A stretch of 6,330 bases of DNA from JACOVP01 sp035289145 (GTDB lineage: Archaea; Nanobdellota; Nanobdellia; SCGC-AAA011-G17; UBA489): contig DATDXZ010000103.1 of the NCBI GenBank assembly GCA_035289145.1, positions 1 through 6,330 of the forward strand. The letters run 5' to 3'. The notes under the pieces are model-generated. The model was not told the origin of the DNA. It made no database searches and saw only the letters and a program-made list of their open reading frames with translations. Each line of letters opens with the position of its first letter. Position 1 is the first letter of the stretch. Shown one piece after another: positions 1 to 4,453 of the stretch. Made by a program: the position numbers and the translations under genes.

Positions 1-111
1 GATGTGTGTTCCACTGCAATGGACGCATATCATGGGTTGTCCTCCTTAGGGCAACCCCCTTATGATTATAACCCTCTTTTCTCTCAGAATATCGAGTCAT
101 TTGGAGGATAA
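1..111 (+). CDS. Possible 3' end of an unrecognised gene (partial)
   Basis: Frame 1 is open from the window edge for 36 codons and ends in TAA at 109-111. The peptide contains AMDAYHGLSSLGQPPYDYN and ends in ESFGG; its composition is protein-like, but I do not recognise the family. The best support is position: a perfect 8-bp hairpin followed by TTTT overlaps the stop codon, as expected at the end of a transcription unit. Against it, 36 open codons can occur by chance, and the same stretch holds another stable hairpin (34-58), so the region could instead be a non-coding RNA or a mobile-element end. No function is proposed. Confidence 0.4.
   Translation, partial: DVCSTAMDAYHGLSSLGQPPYDYNPLFSQNIESFGG
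34..58 (+). repeat. Strong inverted repeat (9-bp stem)
   Basis: GGGTTGTCC and GGGCAACCC pair over nine positions (eight Watson-Crick, one G-U in RNA) around a short loop reading TCCTTA. It lies inside the possible partial reading frame. It may be coincidental coding sequence, or an RNA structural element if that frame is not real. Confidence 0.5.
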
Positions 112-127
112 AAGCTTATCCTCTTTT
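104..127 (+). terminator. Hairpin plus T-run, terminator-like
   Basis: GAGGATAA (104-111) and TTATCCTC (116-123) form a perfect 8-bp stem with a 4-base AAGC loop, followed directly by TTTT (124-127). The partial frame's stop codon sits in the left arm. Archaeal termination depends mainly on U-runs, so the hairpin may protect the 3' end rather than terminate by itself. It faces the converging minus-strand pseudogene that ends at about 139. Confidence 0.55.
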
Positions 128-138
128 AACTTTACGGT

Positions 139-488
139 CTATGGTCTATAATCATAAAACAGAGCACATAGTTTATTTATATCTCCATCAACATCTTGAA
201 GTAGAGTATAAATCATTCGCCATTCTGTCCTAGTCAGGTCACAACAAAACAATTATCTAAGTTAAAGAGATCAGGAAAATTGTATCTCTGAAAAAAAGAG
301 TTGAGAAGATCTTTATTTTTTCGAAGAATATACTTCTTAATGACTTCGCCATAAGCAAAATCCGATTTGAGTTGCTCTTGAAAAAAAGTGAATTTTTTGA
401 GAAGAAATTGGAATTATTTATAGATATTGGTTGAAAGCTGTTTATATTTTTCATCTGTCTGGCAAATGACTTTGAAAACAGTCTTCAT
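139..488 (-). pseudogene. Broken RelE/ParE-like toxin-type gene
   Basis: Starting at ATG 488-486, the minus strand reads MKTVFKVICQTDEKYKQLS and so on, stops at TAA 416-414 (codon 25), then continues in the same frame through YGEVIKKYILRKNKDLL to NFPDLFNLDNCFVV. Near 240 the frame changes, and the next frame reads DLTRTEWRMIYTLLQDVDG to a TAG at 139-141. The joined product is about 115 residues. The core, a Leu-Asn-Leu-Asp region leading into W-R-M-I-Y-T-L, a short loop and a final hydrophobic strand ending in Y-R, resembles archaeal RelE/ParE-superfamily toxin-like proteins, whose ends often read D-H-K-x-Y. Here the terminal TAG falls where that Tyr would be, a possible third lesion. The ATG overlaps the stop of the upstream winged-helix gene as ATGA, the usual toxin-antitoxin layout. 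That a gene has decayed here is well supported; the toxin family is inferred from motif memory. Confidence 0.6.
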
Positions 489-739
489 AACACCATGCCT
501 TGTGTTCTGACAGAAGATAAGGGTCTTGGTGGAGCATAGACTATCCCACCGCTTACAGAAACCATAATAATATGTTTTTCTTCAAGATACGCAAGACAGG
601 CTTTAATAGCTTGATGAGAGACTTGATCATGAAGTGCTTCTTTGAGTTCAGTAATAGTTTTAACAGCTCCCAGTGCTTTGAGTTTTGTTTCTACTAAACG
701 CAATGTTTTCAGGGTTGGGTTAAAAAGTTGAACTTGCAT
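485..739 (-). CDS. Small winged-helix protein, probable antitoxin or regulator
   Basis: This 84-residue protein looks like a single winged helix-turn-helix: a first helix at about residues 8-22, a second at 29-39 (TELKEALHDQ), a recognition-helix candidate at 41-54 (SHQAIKACLAYLEE), then a two-strand wing (HIIMVSVSGGIVYAP) and a polar tail. It probably binds DNA or a partner protein. It overlaps the downstream broken toxin-like gene by 4 bases (ATGA), so the pair was probably co-translated as an antitoxin-toxin module. This gene is intact while its partner is not. It has its own TATA box at 785-792, giving an expected transcript start near 762 and a leader of roughly 23 bases; the ribosome site is weak (AGGTTT). 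It could equally be a stand-alone transcription regulator. The fold is likely; the antitoxin role is inferred from context. Confidence 0.68.
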   Translation of the reverse strand: MQVQLFNPTLKTLRLVETKLKALGAVKTITELKEALHDQVSHQAIKACLAYLEEKHIIMVSVSGGIVYAPPRPLSSVRTQGMVL

Positions 740-784
740 GGAAACCTATATGTATAATAATTATATATAGATATACTACACTAA

Positions 785-792
785 TATATAAA
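785..792 (-). promoter_or_regulatory. TATA box of the winged-helix gene
   Basis: On the minus strand this reads TTTATATA, preceded by AAACA, a plausible BRE. The expected start is about 26 bases downstream (near 762), just ahead of the ATG at 739. The surrounding 740-792 is very AT-rich with further TATA-like strings, so the exact box is uncertain. Confidence 0.5.
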
Positions 793-815
793 TGTTTCAC
801 TTGTGATGACAGCAT

Positions 816-839
816 GGAACTAGCACGCCAGCCTAGTCC
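816..839. repeat. Inverted repeat in the gap after sppA
   Basis: GGAACTAG and CTAGTCC form a 7-bp stem with one bulged base around a GC-rich 9-base loop. It lies in the 139-base gap between the winged-helix start and the sppA stop. On the minus strand a T5 run (847-843) comes before it, not after, so it is not a standard terminator; it may stabilise the sppA mRNA 3' end. The rest of the gap shows no gene. Confidence 0.35.
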
Positions 840-878
840 GTCAAAAATGCATAAGAAAGGCTTCTTCTACAAGTTATG

Positions 879-1781
879 TTAAAGAACGAAAGGCCCATTT
901 TTTTCTTTCAGACTCATCATCTGTAAGGATTTCCCAATTCCAAGCCCCATATGATAAAAGGAAAAGGCAGATAATTTTCCTAGTACATCACTGAGATAGT
1001 GACGTTCTTCAAACTTAAGTTCTGTAGCTTCAGAAATGTTTGCCAACTCCTTGGTTTTATTCAATGCTAATGCTCTACTGCCAGTCTTATCAATCAAACC
1101 AGATTTTTCTGCGTCAATGCCCAAGTAATAAATACCATTGGCCAATGCGTTAACAACAGATTTGTCTAAGTTACGATTAGCTACAACATCATCAACAAAG
1201 TAGTCATGAATGACTTGCATCTTGCTCAAGAGCAGAGCGCGTTCTTCATCAGTCATGGGTTTGAAAGGACTGCCAACATCTTTATACTTGCCAGTCTTTA
1301 ATCCATTGTAAGTAACACCATAGTCTTCCATGAGTCCTGAAAATTCTAAGAATGGTGAGACTACACCAATGCTGCCAGTCATGGACAGTTCATCAGCAAC
1401 AATATAATCGCTTGCACTCGCAACCCAGTAAGCGCCGCTCGTCCCTATTTCGCGAATATAAGTTACAATAGGTTTTTCTGAATCTTTCACTGCTTGCACA
1501 ATTTCTTTCGATGCTACAACAGTGCCGCCAGGACTGTTAATTTCCAGGAGAATACCCTTGACAGAATTATCTGTATTTGCTTGCTGGATAAAAGTGACTA
1601 GAGTCTGGGATTTAACAGTGGTTGAAGGAACAAATCCTGTAAGGTCACTGCCGACAATAGTGCCTTCTAGAGGAATGACTGCAATCTTATCACGAAAGTC
1701 TGTAGTAACAAAATTAGAAACAGCATAGCTAATAAACCAAAGAACTAGAATAGTGAAAAAAATTTGCGAGAGTCTAGACAT
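879..1781 (-). CDS. sppA: Signal peptide peptidase, SppA type (S49 family)
   Basis: This 300-residue membrane serine protease should cut leftover signal peptides and other membrane-embedded peptides, with its active site outside the cytoplasm. Residues 7-26 form an N-terminal membrane anchor. The protease domain starts at the strand IAVIPLEGTIVGSD (33-46), continues with INSPGGTVVASKEIV (81-95), and contains the nucleophile region REIGTSGAYWVAS with Ser115. The general base is the Lys in KTGKYKDVGSPF, most likely Lys167; the 52-residue spacing matches Ser147/Lys199 of Bacillus subtilis SppA. The length is that of the short, single-domain form found in archaea and Gram-positives, not the duplicated E. 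coli form. Its ATG overlaps the end of the RDD gene by 8 bases (ATGTCTAG), so it is probably translationally coupled and shares that promoter. The upstream GGTAA is only a weak ribosome site, which fits coupling. The enzyme looks complete. Confidence 0.95.
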   Translation of the reverse strand: MSRLSQIFFTILVLWFISYAVSNFVTTDFRDKIAVIPLEGTIVGSDLTGFVPSTTVKSQTLVTFIQQANTDNSVKGILLEINSPGGTVVASKEIVQAVKDSEKPIVTYIREIGTSGAYWVASASDYIVADELSMTGSIGVVSPFLEFSGLMEDYGVTYNGLKTGKYKDVGSPFKPMTDEERALLLSKMQVIHDYFVDDVVANRNLDKSVVNALANGIYYLGIDAEKSGLIDKTGSRALALNKTKELANISEATELKFEERHYLSDVLGKLSAFSFYHMGLGIGKSLQMMSLKEKNGPFVL

Positions 1782-2229
1782 GGGTTACCACTTCAGTATG
1801 TGCAAGAGTTTCTGAATAGCGTTGAGATGTGTGTGAGAAGAGCATATACAAAACATCAGCGAATAAGAGAAGGCTGGAAAGTTTGGAAATATTGCGAAGA
1901 AGACATTGGGAAAAGCGCAGGTGTTTCTCCTCGCTAATCACTCGAAGATGGAGAAGATATTTGCCGAGAGTCTGTTGATAGTTGTATTCCAAGAGAGTCC
2001 AATAAGCAAGGGAAAGAAGCAGTACTAAGAGTATGGAAAAGATAAATTGAAATGTAGAAAACAAAATAGCGAACTGCTCAACAAGTACAGAGAGAGAATC
2101 ATAAGAAACATCCATAGGCTGCAAAGGTGCAAGCACAAGAGCAAGAACAAGCACATCGATAAGATAAGCTACAGCTCGTTTCCAGAGAGGTGCTGGAGCC
2201 TCCTTGCGAAGCAATCTTTTTATATCCAT
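1774..2229 (-). CDS. RDD family membrane protein
   Basis: This 151-residue membrane protein has the RDD-family signature: LWKRAVAYLIDVLVLALVLA (15-34) carries the first Arg and Asp, QTLGKYLLHLRVI (87-99) is the conserved cytoplasmic loop, and RYSETLAHTEVV (137-148) matches the C-terminal R-x-x-D-x-x-A-x-T-x-V-V motif with Glu in place of Asp. Membrane segments lie at about 18-36, 56-80 and 116-131. RDD proteins have no single agreed role; some are linked to ion or solute transport or membrane stress. I chose the ATG at 2229 over an in-frame ATG seven codons upstream because a TATA box at 2251-2258 puts the transcript start at about 2229, on this A, implying a leaderless mRNA; the upstream ATG would touch the TATA box. 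It is the first gene of an operon with sppA, so a role in membrane protein quality control is possible but inferred. Confidence 0.85.
   Translation of the reverse strand: MDIKRLLRKEAPAPLWKRAVAYLIDVLVLALVLAPLQPMDVSYDSLSVLVEQFAILFSTFQFIFSILLVLLLSLAYWTLLEYNYQQTLGKYLLHLRVISEEKHLRFSQCLLRNISKLSSLLLFADVLYMLFSHTSQRYSETLAHTEVVTHV
2217..2225 (+). promoter_or_regulatory. TATA box of elp3
   Basis: TTTTTATAT is centred about 26 bases before a predicted start near 2247, which gives a leader of about 22 bases containing AAAGG (2256-2260), 8 bases before the ATG at 2269. The box lies within the first codons of the divergent RDD gene. Confidence 0.5.
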
Positions 2230-2250
2230 AAAGAGAAGAAGAAAACACAC

Positions 2251-2258
2251 TATTTAAA
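2251..2258 (-). promoter_or_regulatory. TATA box of the RDD-sppA operon
   Basis: The minus strand reads CC-TTTAAATA-G. Its centre is about 25 bases from the A of the ATG at 2229, the archaeal TATA-to-start distance, so the transcript probably begins at or next to the start codon. The box lies inside the predicted elp3 5' leader. Confidence 0.6.
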
Positions 2259-2268
2259 GGTTGTCACA

Positions 2269-3954
2269 ATGTTTCACGAAGAATTGATCCAACAGCTGCC
2301 AAAAATCAAGACGCAGGATGAATTAACAAGAGCGAAGTTAAAGCTGTCGCATAAATATCATTTGAAGCAAGTGCCTATGAATATGGAAATTCTCTGTCAC
2401 TTGTCGCAGCAGCAGATGGAAAAATACAAAAAATTATTTATCACAAAGCCAACAAGAACTATCTCGGGAGTTGCTCCAGTAGCAATTATGACTGCTCCAC
2501 TAAGTTGTCCAGCGCAGGCAAAATGCACGTTCTGTCCAGGAGGTCCTAATTCCTATTATGGTGACACGCCAAAAAGTTATCCCGGTGGATCTCCCGCGCA
2601 TTTGCGAGCAGAAAGAAATAAATATGATCCTTATTTGCAAACTATGAATCGTTTAGAACACTATGCCTTATTGAATCAAGATTTCTCAAAGACAGAAGTA
2701 ATTATTATGGGTGGAACATTTACTAGTTATCCTCTTCGCTATAGGCATGAGTTCATTATGTATATGTTGAAAGCAATGAATGATTTTGCTGACATGTTCT
2801 GTACTCCAACATTCAATGTTCTAAAATTTAGAGAATTTTTCGAGCTTCCTGCAGACGTCAAAGATGTTGAACGAACCAAGAGAATTCATGAAAAATTGCT
2901 CAAGTTCAAAGAAGAGACAAATTTAGAAAAAGAACAATTAAGAAATGAGAAAAGCAATATCCGTTGTCCGGTTTTATGTATTGAGACGCGTCCAGATTGC
3001 TCATTACCCGTGCATATAGATGACATTTTAAAATTAGGGGGCACTAGAGTAGAGATAGGCGTTCAAAGTCTCGACGATGCGATCTTAAAGAAAGTTGAAC
3101 GAGGTCATGATAACCAGGCAACTATCGATGCGACACAAAGACTTCGTGATGCCTTATTAAAAGTAGGATATCACATGATGCTAGGGCTGCCAGGATCGAC
3201 AAAAGAATCTGACATTGCAACATTCAAAGAGCTCTTCGAGAATCCAGCATACAAACCAGATGCGCTCAAAATATATCCTTGTCTAGTCTTTAAAGGGACC
3301 AAGATCTATCAGCAATGGAAAAATAAAGAATTTCAGCCTATAAATGCGCATGAAGCTGCGGCAAGAATTATTGAGCTGAAGAAATATGTGCCTCCTTATT
3401 GTAGAATCATGCGTGTCCAAAGGGATATTCCAAATTATATGGTTGAAGCGGGCGTTGAGAAAACAAACTTACGGCAAGAGATTCTAGAGTTAATGCAGAA
3501 AAAGAAAATAATCTGCCGTTGTATTCGATGTCGTGAGCCAAAGACTATGGAGATTGATTGGAAAAACGTCAAGATGCGGCGCTATGAGTATGAAGCAGCA
3601 CAAGGAAAAGAAATTTTCTTGTCATTCGATGATGTAAGAAATGATAAGATTTTAGGGTTCACTCGCTTGCGCATTCCTTACAAACCTTATCGTTTGGAGA
3701 TAACAAATAAAACGGCAGGTATTCGTGAAATTCACGTCTATGGTGCAGCAGTAAAAGTCGGTGAAAAGGCAAAGAAGAAAGTGCAGCATCATGGTATTGG
3801 GCTTCAATTGATGAAAAAAGCGGAAAGAGTTGCCAAAGAGGAATTTGATTGTGATAAGATGGTAGTTATTGCAGGCATAGGTGCAAGAGAATATTTCAAG
3901 AAGAAATTAGAATATAAACAAGATGGCCCTTATGTCAGTAAAAAAATGAAATAA
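2269..3954 (+). CDS. elp3: Elp3, tRNA uridine-34 carboxymethylation enzyme
   Basis: A 561-residue protein colinear with eukaryotic and archaeal Elp3, which adds a carboxymethyl precursor group to C5 of wobble uridine in tRNA using S-adenosylmethionine and acetyl-CoA. After a helical tRNA-binding N-terminus and RTISGVAPVAIMT (63-75), the radical SAM cluster motif is C80-x5-C86-x2-C89 in CPAQAKCTFCPGGP. VIIMGGTF (144-151), CIETRPDC (237-244), EIGVQSLDD (262-270) and YHMMLGLPG (301-309) follow the usual radical SAM order, then LKIYPCLVFKGT and RVQRDIP. CRCIRCRE (416-423) is the Cys cluster typical of the zinc-binding linker. The C-terminal GNAT domain has REIHVYG (486-492), the acetyl-CoA loop QHHGIGLQLM (506-515) and the ending DGPYVSKKM. 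The frame is open for 74 codons further upstream, but that part is antisense to the RDD gene and basic low-complexity sequence, and homology begins near residue 1 of the form given here. The gene stands alone, and all catalytic motifs look intact. Confidence 0.95.
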   Translation: MFHEELIQQLPKIKTQDELTRAKLKLSHKYHLKQVPMNMEILCHLSQQQMEKYKKLFITKPTRTISGVAPVAIMTAPLSCPAQAKCTFCPGGPNSYYGDTPKSYPGGSPAHLRAERNKYDPYLQTMNRLEHYALLNQDFSKTEVIIMGGTFTSYPLRYRHEFIMYMLKAMNDFADMFCTPTFNVLKFREFFELPADVKDVERTKRIHEKLLKFKEETNLEKEQLRNEKSNIRCPVLCIETRPDCSLPVHIDDILKLGGTRVEIGVQSLDDAILKKVERGHDNQATIDATQRLRDALLKVGYHMMLGLPGSTKESDIATFKELFENPAYKPDALKIYPCLVFKGTKIYQQWKNKEFQPINAHEAAARIIELKKYVPPYCRIMRVQRDIPNYMVEAGVEKTNLRQEILELMQKKKIICRCIRCREPKTMEIDWKNVKMRRYEYEAAQGKEIFLSFDDVRNDKILGFTRLRIPYKPYRLEITNKTAGIREIHVYGAAVKVGEKAKKKVQHHGIGLQLMKKAERVAKEEFDCDKMVVIAGIGAREYFKKKLEYKQDGPYVSKKMK

Positions 3955-3955
3955 G

Positions 3956-3976
3956 TTTTTTGAGAAATTATTTCTC
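3956..3976 (+). terminator. T-run and palindrome after elp3
   Basis: Two bases after the elp3 stop comes TTTTTT (3956-3961), an archaeal-style U-run terminator, followed by the palindrome GAGAAATTATTTCTC (3962-3976), which includes the last codons of the converging minus-strand gene. The minus strand has its own T7 run at 3946-3940, inside the elp3 3' end, so the two units probably terminate into each other. Confidence 0.45.
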
Positions 3977-4453
3977 TTTGATGCAAAAGAAGTCAAGAGT
4001 ACATCCAGCCACATCAGGACATGATGCGTCTTGTGCGTATGCCCAACCACAACTAGTTCTTTGAGGAAGTGCTGCTGTATATCCTTGATTTATACAATAA
4101 GCATTCATAGCGCTTAAACAACCTTTGACATCTCCATTCCCTCTTCCATAAATAGTAGTATATGTAGCTAAGGATGTTGGTTGACCGTTGATGCCAAGAT
4201 TATTAACAGGAACTTGTGTTCCTAGAGATACTCGAGTCACTTCTGCTAAATGTTTGCCACTTAAGAAAGTGTTTGCTTGAGTATCCATAACTTCAGTAAT
4301 CTTTTGTTCTACTCCTTCAACTTCTCCAATACTATGCCCCATTAAAGAAGGGTTGGGTGGATTAGTATTATATGCAATGACTAGGCTAGTAGCAGTCAAA
4401 GCTAAAACAAGCAGCCATACATATTTTTTCTCAATGTTTATTCTGATTTCCAT
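3968..4453 (-). CDS. Small exported six-cysteine protein, unknown function
   Basis: This 161-residue protein has a short charged start, a hydrophobic segment at about 11-27 (YVWLLVLALTATSLVIA) acting as signal or anchor, then YNTNPPNPSLMGHS, a Pro/Gly stretch with a M-G-H-S motif, and IGEVEGVEQKI, which may be the start of a short helix. The middle (60-105) has no recognisable domain. The C-terminal part carries six cysteines (112, 120, 135, 145, 151, 157) in a Gly/Tyr-rich setting (GCLSAMNAYC, TSCGWAYA), suggesting up to three disulfides formed outside the cell. The start is well supported by GGAGAGGTG (4466-4458) four bases ahead of the ATG. The gene overlaps the preceding surface-protein gene by 16 bases, so the two are co-transcribed and probably act together at the cell surface. 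The N-terminus loosely recalls pilin or pseudopilin-like exported proteins, but no class III signal cleavage site is clear. The family is not recognised. Confidence 0.85.
   Translation of the reverse strand: MEIRINIEKKYVWLLVLALTATSLVIAYNTNPPNPSLMGHSIGEVEGVEQKITEVMDTQANTFLSGKHLAEVTRVSLGTQVPVNNLGINGQPTSLATYTTIYGRGNGDVKGCLSAMNAYCINQGYTAALPQRTSCGWAYAQDASCPDVAGCTLDFFCIKEK

Noticed and set aside
257..454. 65-codon minus-strand frame rich in Phe, Ser, Asn and Ile
   Set aside because: It is a different frame of the same DNA as the broken toxin-like gene; its composition reflects AT-rich shadow sequence and it lacks a ribosome site.
1522..1728. 68-codon plus-strand frame
   Set aside because: It is antisense to the N-terminal half of sppA, with no recognisable motif or promoter.
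2230..2250. Upstream in-frame start (MCFLLLF) for the RDD protein
   Set aside because: It abuts the TATA box at 2251-2258 and would not be in the mRNA if transcription starts at about 2229.
2047..2268. 74-codon upstream extension of the elp3 frame
   Set aside because: It is antisense to the RDD gene, rich in Lys/Arg/His and Cys with no Elp3 similarity, and would start upstream of the predicted elp3 promoter.
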